A program made the position numbers and the translations under genes. The notes below the pieces were generated by a model. The model was not told the origin of the DNA, did not search any database, and saw nothing but the letters and a program-made list of their open reading frames with translations. From positions 186,001 to 250,000 of the forward strand of contig NZ_QLLT01000009.1 of assembly GCF_003259315.1 (NCBI RefSeq): DNA of 64,000 nt. The letters run 5' to 3'. This DNA is from Kitasatospora sp. SolWspMP-SS2h (GTDB lineage: Bacteria; Actinomycetota; Actinomycetes; Streptomycetales; Streptomycetaceae). Below are positions 7,296 to 14,379 of the stretch, piece by piece (position 1 is the first letter of the stretch; every line of letters starts with the position of its first letter).

Positions 7296-8864
7296 CTACG
7301 CGGCGAGTGCCTTCTCCGCCGGTTCCGCGTCCGCCGTGCCGGGCGCCGGCAGGTGGCGCATCAGCAGGTGGGCGGCCAGCGCGGCGCCGAGCATCACCAG
7401 GACCCCGACCACCGCGGCGACGTGCATGCCGTCGGCGAAGGCGTCGCGGGCGGTGGCCAGCAGCCGGTCGGCGGCCTCGCCCGGCAGGTGGGCGGCGGTG
7501 GTGACGGCCCCGCCGAGGGTGTCGCGGGCGGCGTCGGGGGCGGCGTCCGCCATCCGGGAGCGGTAGATCGCCGCGCCGGCCGCGCCGAGCAGGGCGATGC
7601 CGAGCGAGCTGCCGAGCTCCTGGGCGGTCTCGGAGGTGGCGCCGGCCGCGCCGGCCCGGTCGGCGGGGGCGGCGGAGAGCACCATCTCGCCGGTGATGCT
7701 GACGGTGCCGACCGAGCCGGCCGCGATCACGCCGGCGGCGACCAGCGGGAGGGCGAGCGAGGAGCCGGGGCCGACCAGGGCCATCGCGACGAACCCGGCG
7801 GCGGCGGCCAGGAACCCGGCGACCAGCAGGACGGCCGGCCGCACCCGGCCGGCCAGCGCGCCGAACCCGCCGACGGCCGCGCCGACGCCGACGCTGGGCA
7901 GCAGCGCCCAGAGCGAGGCGGCGAGCGGGCTGTAGCCCTTGACCAGCTGGAGGTACTGGGAGGTGAAGAGGGTGAAGCCCATCATGGCGAACATCGCGAT
8001 GGTGTTGACGGTGATCGCGCCGGTGTAGGTGCGGATCCGGAACAGGGTGACGTCGATCAGCGGGTCCGCGGCCGTCCGCAGCCGGACCACCAGGGCGGCG
8101 CCGACCAGCAGCCCGAGGGCCAGCACCAGCGCGGGCCGCGGGCTCCAGCCGTCCACCGCGAGCGTCTTGATCCCGTAGACGACGGGCAGCACGGCGGCCA
8201 TCGAGAGGGCCGCGCCGAGCAGGTCGAAGCGGCCCTGCCGCGGGGCGCGGTACTCGGGGAGCAGCACCGGGGCCAGGACCATCACCAGCAGCATCGCGGG
8301 CACCGCGATCAGGAAGGCCGAGCCCCACCAGAAGTGGTCGAGCAGCAGTCCGCCGATCACCGGCCCCAGGGTGGCGCCGGCCGTCATCACGCCGCTCCAG
8401 GCGCCGATCGCGGCCTGCCGCTGCTTGGGGTCGGGGAACATGTTGCGGATCAGGGCCAGCGTGGAGGGCCCGAAGACCGCCCCCGCGATGCCGAGCAGCG
8501 CCCGGGCGGCGATCAGCCGGCCCGCCCCGTCCGACCAGGCGGCGACCAGCGAGGCGGCCGCGAAGGCGGCGGTGCCGCCGATCAGCAGCCGACGCCGGCC
8601 GATCCGGTCGCCCAGCGCGCCCATCGGGATCAGCAGCCCGGCGAGCAGGAACGAGTACATGTCCATGATCCACAGCTGCTGGGTGCCGCTGGGGTGCAGG
8701 TCGGTGGCGATGAAGGGGACGGCGAAGAACAGCACGCCCATGTCCATGGCGAGGACCAGGGTCGGGAGCAGCAGGAGGGCCAGGCCCAGCCAGGCGCGGC
8801 GGCCGGTGCGGCGGGTGGTGCGGTCGTCGGTGGTCATGACGGCGACTGTACGGACGTCTTGCAC
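7296..8864 (-). CDS. MFS multidrug exporter, DHA2 (14-span) type
   Basis: 522 residues with about 14 hydrophobic segments. Between spans 2 and 3 is the MFS motif A (GALGDRIGRRRLL, about 82-94), and the motif C region (GPVIGGLLLDHFWW) is typical of drug:H+ antiporters. It likely exports toxic organic compounds using the proton gradient. The TetR gene runs divergently 81 bp away, and the shared intergenic region carries AGAC/GTCT repeats, so repression by that TetR and induction by a substrate is the natural model. The 3' end abuts the inverted-repeat region at 6958-7290. Confidence 0.9.
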   Translation of the reverse strand: MQDVRTVAVMTTDDRTTRRTGRRAWLGLALLLLPTLVLAMDMGVLFFAVPFIATDLHPSGTQQLWIMDMYSFLLAGLLIPMGALGDRIGRRRLLIGGTAAFAAASLVAAWSDGAGRLIAARALLGIAGAVFGPSTLALIRNMFPDPKQRQAAIGAWSGVMTAGATLGPVIGGLLLDHFWWGSAFLIAVPAMLLVMVLAPVLLPEYRAPRQGRFDLLGAALSMAAVLPVVYGIKTLAVDGWSPRPALVLALGLLVGAALVVRLRTAADPLIDVTLFRIRTYTGAITVNTIAMFAMMGFTLFTSQYLQLVKGYSPLAASLWALLPSVGVGAAVGGFGALAGRVRPAVLLVAGFLAAAAGFVAMALVGPGSSLALPLVAAGVIAAGSVGTVSITGEMVLSAAPADRAGAAGATSETAQELGSSLGIALLGAAGAAIYRSRMADAAPDAARDTLGGAVTTAAHLPGEAADRLLATARDAFADGMHVAAVVGVLVMLGAALAAHLLMRHLPAPGTADAEPAEKALAA

Positions 8865-8926
8865 GCCTGTCTAGTACGAGCGTCTAAATCGATCGTTTCA
8901 GACGTCTGCGCAAGACATTCGTCTTG
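8853..8926. promoter_or_regulatory. Divergent MFS/TetR promoter with repeated operator-like sites
   Basis: A perfect palindrome CAGACGTCTG lies at 8899-8908, and 2 bp on is the inverted repeat CAAGAC-ATTC-GTCTTG (8911-8926). On the MFS side, GACGTCTTG (8853), TGTCTAG (8869) and CGTCTA (8881) repeat the same AGAC/GTCT core. These are probably operators for the TetR protein encoded at 8946; -10 elements could not be assigned reliably. Confidence 0.6.
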
Positions 8927-8945
8927 GACGGGCTAGCATCGGGGC

Positions 8946-9533
8946 ATGGGAAATCGTGAGGACCTGCTGGCCAGTGCCGCCCGCTGCCTGCAAGAGAAGG
9001 GCTACGGGCGCACCACCGCCCGGGACATCGCCACCGGCGCGGGCGTCAGCCTGGCCGCGATCGGCTACCACTACGGCTCCAAGGACGCCCTGCTGGTCGA
9101 GGCGCTGGTCGGTGCGATGGAGACGTGGGGCGATTCGATCGGCGCGGCCCTGGCCGCCGCCGCGGAGGTCGACGACCCGCAGGAGCGCTTCGTCCGGGCC
9201 TGGGACGCGGTGCGCGACAGCTTCGCCGAGCACCGCGGGCTGTGGACGGTGCAGTTCGAGCTGCTCGGGCAGCTCGACCACCTGCCGGGGCTGCCCGAGC
9301 GGCTGGCCGCGGCGCAGAAGGACGGCCGGCTCGGCCTGGCCGCGCTGTTCCAGGGCCGGGGCGAAGTGGCGGACACCCCGGAGGAGCTGGCCCGGGGCGT
9401 CTTCTACCAGTCGCTGCTGCTCGGGCAGGCCGCCCAGTGGATGATCGGCCCCGAACTGGCGCCGGGCGGCGAGGACTACCTGCGCGGGCTGTCCCTGATT
9501 TCCGGCGACGTGCTGGGCCGGGCCGGGGACTGA
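8946..9533 (+). CDS. TetR-family transcriptional regulator
   Basis: 195 residues. The N-terminal helix-turn-helix (RTTARDIATGAGVSLAAIGYHYGSKDALL, about 25-53) is the TetR DNA-binding fold; the rest is an all-helical ligand-binding domain ending SLISGDVLGRAGD. It is divergent from the MFS pump gene with shared operator-like sites, so it most likely represses the pump and itself until a ligand binds. The ATG at 8946 is 20 bp after the last operator half-site. Confidence 0.93.
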   Translation: MGNREDLLASAARCLQEKGYGRTTARDIATGAGVSLAAIGYHYGSKDALLVEALVGAMETWGDSIGAALAAAAEVDDPQERFVRAWDAVRDSFAEHRGLWTVQFELLGQLDHLPGLPERLAAAQKDGRLGLAALFQGRGEVADTPEELARGVFYQSLLLGQAAQWMIGPELAPGGEDYLRGLSLISGDVLGRAGD

Positions 9534-9593
9534 CGGGGGCCGAGGACTGACCGGGCCCGGAGACGGGCGGGCGGGGGAGCGGGGCGCCGGGCG

Positions 9594-9929
9594 TCAGGCG
9601 GTGACGGCGGTGAGCAGCACCACCGCGTCGGTGTGGGCGACCAGGCCGTGCCGCTCCTGCGGGACGGTGTGCAGCTCGCCCGGGCCGGCCTCCTGGCGGC
9701 GGCCCGCCACCGTCAGCGCGACCCGGCCGCGCAGCACCTGCAGGCTGGCGGCGACCGGGGCGTTGTGCTCGTCCAGGACCGCGCCCGCCCGCAGCGCGAT
9801 CACGGTCTGCCGCAGCACGCCGTCGTGCAGCAGCAGGTGGGCGCTGCGGCCGTGCGGGCTGGCGGCGGCCTTGGCGGCGTGCTCCTCGGCCAGGGCGTTC
9901 AGGTCGATCCGGGTCGGCTGCTCGGTCAT
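9594..9929 (-). CDS. Cupin-fold small protein
   Basis: 111 residues from an ATG at 9929 preceded by GGAGGAGAA. The strand pattern of a single cupin barrel is visible: TVIALRAGAVLDEHNAPVAA, SLQVLRGRVALTVAGR, then GPGELHTVPQERHGLVAHTD. The usual metal-binding G(X)5HXH is reduced here to DEHN and RHGL, so metal binding is uncertain. It stands alone between the TetR gene and a small membrane protein gene. The substrate is unknown. Confidence 0.75.
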   Translation of the reverse strand: MTEQPTRIDLNALAEEHAAKAAASPHGRSAHLLLHDGVLRQTVIALRAGAVLDEHNAPVAASLQVLRGRVALTVAGRRQEAGPGELHTVPQERHGLVAHTDAVVLLTAVTA

Positions 9930-10093
9930 CGCGTTCTCCTCCGTCGGGCCCCCGCACCACCGGGCCCGCCGACCGGGCCCCGCGGCCGACCCTAGGCGGG
10001 GGCCCGCGCGTGTCGCGCGCTGGATCACGCGCAGGGGTTAAGGGGCGGCCCGCTCGGCGTGCGGGGCCGGGGGAGCGGGCCGATGGTGGCCCT

Positions 10094-10354
10094 ATGGCGA
10101 CCAAACAGAAATTCACCGTCGGCGGTTTCCAGGTGAACCGCGGCATGCTCACCGTCGGCGCGGGCCTCACCGGGATCGGCGCCGTCGTCGCACTGGCCGG
10201 GACGGCGCTGGTCTGCGCCGCCCTGGTGAGCGCGGGCCGGGGCTGGGTCCGGACCCTGGAGACCCACCCCGCCGAAATGGCGCAGCGCACCTTCCACCAG
10301 GCGAGGGCCGCCTCGGCGGCCGGACGGGAGGCGTGGCGCAGCAGCGTCAACTGA
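10094..10354 (+). CDS. Small membrane protein of unknown function
   Basis: 86 residues starting ATG at 10094. After a basic start (MATKQKFTVGGFQVNRGML) comes one membrane helix (about 20-45, VGAGLTGIGAVVALAGTALVCAALV), then a charged helix with Trp, Arg and His. I do not recognise the family beyond a conserved actinobacterial type. It is convergent with the acyl-CoA dehydrogenase gene, with a strong hairpin between. Confidence 0.65.
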   Translation: MATKQKFTVGGFQVNRGMLTVGAGLTGIGAVVALAGTALVCAALVSAGRGWVRTLETHPAEMAQRTFHQARAASAAGREAWRSSVN

Positions 10355-10386
10355 CGTCGACCGACCGAGCGGGTGGGGGAACGGCC

Positions 10387-10420
10387 CGGAGGCGGGCACC
10401 CGGCCGGGTGCCCGCCTCCG
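10387..10420. terminator. Bidirectional terminator, 34-nt perfect palindrome
   Basis: Both halves of 10387-10420 (CGGAGGCGGGCACCCGG and its complement) match perfectly. It lies between the convergent genes ending at 10354 and 10433 and can serve both strands. Confidence 0.8.
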
Positions 10421-10432
10421 CCGTGCCCGCGG

Positions 10433-11590
10433 TCACAGGCCGAGCGACTTGGCGATGATCGTCCGCATGACCTCGCTGGTTCCGCCGTAGATCCGGAACA
10501 CCCGGTTGTCGGTGTAGAGGCGGGCGATCGGGTACTCCAGGATGTAGCCGTAGCCGCCGTGCAGCTGGAGGCACCTGTCGATCACCTCGGAGGCCGACTC
10601 GGTGCAGAACAGCTTGGCCGCGGCGGCGTCCGCCACCGTCAGCTCGCCGTTCTGGTAGAGCTCCAGCGCCTGGTCGACCATCGCCTGCTGGGCGAGGACC
10701 TGGGCCTGGCAGTCGGCCAGCGAGAACTTGGTGTTCTGGAACTCGGCGACGGCCTTGCCGAACACCTTGCGGTCCTTGACGTACTCCACCGCGAACTGCA
10801 CCGCGGCCGCCGCCGAGGCGTACGCGCCGACGGCGATCGCCAGGCGCTCCTGCACCAGGTTGTGGGTCAGGTAGGAGAACGCCCTGCCCTCCTCGCCGAG
10901 CAGGTTCTCCACCGGCACCTCGACGTCGCTGAACGACAGCTCCGCGGTGTCCGAGGTGCGCAGGCCGATCTTCTGCAGCTTGCGGCCGACCGCGTAGCCC
11001 TCGGAGGCGGTGTCCACGCACAGGATGGACAGGCCGGCGCGGCGGTCCGCCGGGTCGTACGGGGCGGTGCGGCAGACCACCAGCACCAGGTCGGCCAGCA
11101 CGCCGCCGGTGATGAAGGTCTTCGCGCCGTTGAGGACGTAGTGGGTGCCGTCCGCGGACAGCTTCGCCGTGGTGGCGATGCCCGCCAGGTCGGAGCCCGC
11201 GCCCGGCTCGGTCATCGCGATCGCGGTCATGATGTCGCCCGAGACGAAGCCCGGCAGCCAGCGCCGCTTCTGCTCCTCGGAGGCGTACTCCATCAGGTAC
11301 GGCAGCACCAGGCCGGTGTGCACGCCGGAGGAGCCGAAGGTGACGCCCGCGCGGGCGGTCTCCTCGTAGATCACCGCCTGGTACTTGAAGCCGGTCTCGC
11401 CCGCGCCGCCGTACTCCTCGGGGACCTCGATGCCGTAGACGCCGAGCTCGCCGAGCTTGCGGTAGAAGTCGCGCGGCGGGTGGCCGGCCTCCTCCCAGCT
11501 CTCATAGACCGGGACGACCTCGTTGGCGATGAAGTCCCGGATGGTCTCCCGGAACGCTTCGTGGTCCTCGTTGTACACGGTGCGGCGCAC
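10433..11590 (-). CDS. Acyl-CoA dehydrogenase, long-chain type
   Basis: 385-residue FAD flavoprotein that oxidises acyl-CoA to trans-2-enoyl-CoA, passing electrons to ETF. Visible are the N-terminal helical domain, the FAD/substrate motif MTEPGAGSDLAGI and the C-terminal helical domain with QLHGGYGYILEYPIARLYTD. Near the C-terminus it has IYGGTSEVMRTIIA. Short- and medium-chain enzymes have the catalytic Glu in YEGT, whereas long-chain and isovaleryl types have Gly here and use a Glu on another helix, probably in LVQERLAIA. It stands alone; the exact substrate cannot be read. Confidence 0.92.
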   Translation of the reverse strand: MRRTVYNEDHEAFRETIRDFIANEVVPVYESWEEAGHPPRDFYRKLGELGVYGIEVPEEYGGAGETGFKYQAVIYEETARAGVTFGSSGVHTGLVLPYLMEYASEEQKRRWLPGFVSGDIMTAIAMTEPGAGSDLAGIATTAKLSADGTHYVLNGAKTFITGGVLADLVLVVCRTAPYDPADRRAGLSILCVDTASEGYAVGRKLQKIGLRTSDTAELSFSDVEVPVENLLGEEGRAFSYLTHNLVQERLAIAVGAYASAAAAVQFAVEYVKDRKVFGKAVAEFQNTKFSLADCQAQVLAQQAMVDQALELYQNGELTVADAAAAKLFCTESASEVIDRCLQLHGGYGYILEYPIARLYTDNRVFRIYGGTSEVMRTIIAKSLGL

Positions 11591-11697
11591 GGTGCGCTCC
11601 CTTCGGCGGCGGCTGGTCGCGCAGCCAAGTTAATCGCCGGTAGCTTCCGGTGTCCATGGCTGCCGGGACCGGGCGCGAGCAGGCCGGGCGGACGCGC

Positions 11698-11728
11698 GGC
11701 CGCCCCGGGCGCGGTGCCCGGGGCGGCC
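11698..11728 (-). terminator. Hairpin downstream of the small secreted protein gene
   Basis: Perfect 13-bp stem GGCCGCCCCGGGC (11698-11710) / GCCCGGGGCGGCC (11716-11728) with a 5-nt loop, 23 bp beyond the stop at 11752. Confidence 0.75.
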
Positions 11729-11751
11729 GTGGGAGCGCTGTCGCGGTCGGT

Positions 11752-12069
11752 CTAGTAGAGGACGAACGGGTAGTACACGGTGTGCGCCAGGTTGGCGTTG
11801 GACTGGAGGGCGCCGACGCCGCCGGCGTTGTCGGTCACGCCGAGGGTGTTGTTCTGGTTGCTCGCGCCGGAGCCGGTCGCGGTCTGCTGGGTGCCGTTGG
11901 CGTTGCCGTGGACGGGGCCGACGATGTTGCCGGAACCGATGGTGCTGACCACGCCGCTGCTGGAGCCGTGGTCGGCGGCGGCGCCGTTGTCGGCGGCGGC
12001 GGTGCCGACGCCCGCGAGGAGGAACGCCCCGAGGGCGGTGACGACGGCGGCTGCGCGAATACGGGACAC
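11752..12069 (-). CDS. Small secreted Asn/Gly-rich protein
   Basis: 105 residues from a GTG at 12069 with AGGGAGA upstream. A typical signal peptide (VSRIRAAAVVTALGAFLLAGVG) ends at an AAA/DN cleavage site near residue 26. The mature part, about 78 residues, has no cysteine, is rich in Asn, Gly, Thr and Gln (GNANGTQQTATGSGASNQNN) and ends in the aromatic string YYPFVLY. The composition recalls chaplin-like or rodlet-like surface proteins, but the chaplin motif is absent, so I leave it unassigned. It is a single-gene unit with its own terminator. Confidence 0.7.
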   Translation of the reverse strand: MSRIRAAAVVTALGAFLLAGVGTAAADNGAAADHGSSSGVVSTIGSGNIVGPVHGNANGTQQTATGSGASNQNNTLGVTDNAGGVGALQSNANLAHTVYYPFVLY

Positions 12070-12408
12070 GGTGGTCTCCCTGCTAACTGGTGCGAATGTG
12101 ACGCTGCGGGGTGGCCGCCCCGTTCGCGTCGGTTCCTGGCGTCGCGTCATCAGGATTGCCCACTGGGCCGTTCGGGTTCCAGTGCGGGCACGCGGGTTCG
12201 CTCGAAGGTGTCACTCCCGGGGAATAGTCCGGGGACCCGCGGTGACCGGCCGGGGGTGGTGGAACACCGTCCTGACAAGGGAGTTCACCGTCCGGCGCGG
12301 ATCGTCGGCGGGCTCCGCGCGTCAATGCCGAGTTGACCGAGGATCGACAGGAGCCGGACATCGGAAAACAGTGGTCGCCCGATTGTCGTACTGGCACACT
12401 GTGACCTC

Positions 12409-14379
12409 ATGTCTGATGGCCTTCCCCCCGCTTCCGGTGCCGACGGAAGTGGCGCCGAATTCCCCGCCGCCGAGAACTCGGCGAATCTCCGCACCACCGA
12501 GGTCGACCTCGGCGGCCTGGTCGGCGTGCTCGCCACCCACCTCTACTCCACCCCGCTGGTGGCACTGCGCGAACTGGTGCAGAACGCCCACGACTCGCAC
12601 ACCCGGCGGAAGCTGGAGGACCCGGAGGGGGAGTACCGCCCGCTGATCCGGGTCAGCGGGGACACCGCGGCGCGGACGGTGGCGATCGAGGACAACGGGG
12701 CGGGGCTGACCGAGCCGGAGATCCACGCGTACCTGGCGACCGTCGGCACCGGCTACACCCGGATGCTGCGCGACCTGACCGGCAACCAGGAGCTGATCGG
12801 CGCCTTCGGCCTGGGCTTCCTCTCGGCGTTCTCGGTCGCCGAGGAGGTGACCGTCACCACCGCCTCGCACCGCGAGCCGTCGGCCGCGCACACCTACCGC
12901 AGCCGGGGCGGCGAGCAGTACAGCGTGGAGCCGGCCCCGGCGCGGCCCGGGCCGGGGACGGTGGTGCGGCTGCGGCTGAAGGCCGAGCACGCGCACCTCG
13001 CGGACGAGCAGGCGCTGCGGGAGGTGCTGGCCCGGTACTGCGTGCTGCTGCCGGTCCCGGTCCACGTCGGGGCGGACGAGCAGCCGGTCAACGACGTGGC
13101 GGTGCCCTGGCGGCAGGACGCGCCGGGCTCGCCGCACCCGCACCGGATGCGGTTCGCCGCCGCGTTCGCCCGCAGCTTCGAGCCGCTGACCGCCTTCCCG
13201 GTGACGCCCGTCGAGGGCCGCACCGACGCGGTCGGGCTGCTCTGGGTGCAGGACGGCGGCACCTACGGGTCCAGCGACAACCGGGACCTCGCGGTCTACC
13301 TGCGCGGCATGCTGCTCGCCGACGACGCCCGCGACCTGCTGCCCGGCTGGGCCGGGTTCATCGGCGGCGTGGTCGAGTCGACCCTGCTCACCCCCACCGC
13401 CAGCCGCGAGGACCTCCAGCGCGACGAGCACTACCGGGCGCTCCAGCAGGCGCTCGCCGACGCCATCGTGGACGGCCTGTACGAGACCGCCCGGCTCCAC
13501 CCGGCCGCCTGGCGCCGCATCCTGGCCCGGCACGGCCAGGACCTGCTGGGCGCCGCGCTCTGCGACGACCGGCTGTTCACCCTGCTCGCCGACGACGTCC
13601 CGGTCCCGACCTCGCAGGGCGAGCTGACCGCCGGCGCGCTGCGGGCCGCCGGCTCCGGCGCGGTGCACGTGGCGCTCGGCAGCGGCGGCGGCTTCGAGGA
13701 GATGCTCTACCGGGCGATGCAGGTGCCGATCGCCCGCGGCGACCGGTACGCGGTGCTGCCGTTCCTGCGCCGCTACGCCCGGCTGCGGGACTGCCGGATC
13801 GTCGAACTGGGCGGCGAGAGCGGCAACCGGGAGCTGTTCCGGGCTCCAGACGTGCCGCTGCCCGCCGAGCAGCAGGCGTGGCTGACCGCCGCGCTGACCG
13901 AGGACGGCGAGCAGCTGGTGCCCGCCAGGTTCGACCCGCCCGGCCTGCCGCTGGTGCTGGTCCCGGACCGCGAGGCCGAGCTCAAGGCGCGGATCGAGGA
14001 CGACCGGGCGGACGCCCGGATCCCGTCCGCCGCCCTCCGGCTGGCGCGGGCGTTCACCGCCCGCACCGACGGCGCGGTCCGGGCCCGGCTCTACCTGAAC
14101 CTGGCCTCGCCCGCCGTCCGCGACCTGCTGGCCGCCTACCGGGACGGGCACACCGGGGCGGCCACCGCCGCCGCGCTGCTGCGCTCGCTGAAGGTCATCA
14201 TGGCGGCGGCCTCCGGCTCCGCGGCCGGCGACCTGGGGGCCGCGCTGTCCGGGATCTCCACCGCGGTGGCCGCGCTCACCGCCGCCGTCCCGGCCGCCGG
14301 CCTGTCGGCGGTGCCCGACACCATCTCCACCGACATCGCGGACACCGCAGACCTTCCGCAGGGGGACGAGGAACGATGA
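12409..14379 (+). CDS. HSP90-family chaperone-like GHKL ATPase
   Basis: 656 residues. The N-terminal GHKL ATP-binding site is complete: ALRELVQNAHDS (E55 as the expected catalytic Glu, N59 and D62), EDNGAGLT (94-101) and GAFGLGFLSAFSVAEEV (131-147, the G-x-G-F lid motif). The middle domain (about 240-390) has the order and size seen in HtpG, with YLRGMLLADDARDLLPGW and the TPTASREDLQRDE segment at its end; the C-terminal third is Ala/Leu-rich and helical. It is a divergent actinobacterial HSP90-family protein rather than canonical HtpG. The stop overlaps the ATG of the next gene (ATGA), so both are made together. Confidence 0.9.
   Translation: MSDGLPPASGADGSGAEFPAAENSANLRTTEVDLGGLVGVLATHLYSTPLVALRELVQNAHDSHTRRKLEDPEGEYRPLIRVSGDTAARTVAIEDNGAGLTEPEIHAYLATVGTGYTRMLRDLTGNQELIGAFGLGFLSAFSVAEEVTVTTASHREPSAAHTYRSRGGEQYSVEPAPARPGPGTVVRLRLKAEHAHLADEQALREVLARYCVLLPVPVHVGADEQPVNDVAVPWRQDAPGSPHPHRMRFAAAFARSFEPLTAFPVTPVEGRTDAVGLLWVQDGGTYGSSDNRDLAVYLRGMLLADDARDLLPGWAGFIGGVVESTLLTPTASREDLQRDEHYRALQQALADAIVDGLYETARLHPAAWRRILARHGQDLLGAALCDDRLFTLLADDVPVPTSQGELTAGALRAAGSGAVHVALGSGGGFEEMLYRAMQVPIARGDRYAVLPFLRRYARLRDCRIVELGGESGNRELFRAPDVPLPAEQQAWLTAALTEDGEQLVPARFDPPGLPLVLVPDREAELKARIEDDRADARIPSAALRLARAFTARTDGAVRARLYLNLASPAVRDLLAAYRDGHTGAATAAALLRSLKVIMAAASGSAAGDLGAALSGISTAVAALTAAVPAAGLSAVPDTISTDIADTADLPQGDEER

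Noticed and set aside
13878..14375. Long upstream extension of the TPR gene frame into the HSP90-like gene
   Set aside because: The extension is Arg/Gly/Pro shadow sequence; the ATG at 14376 overlapping the stop is the natural start.
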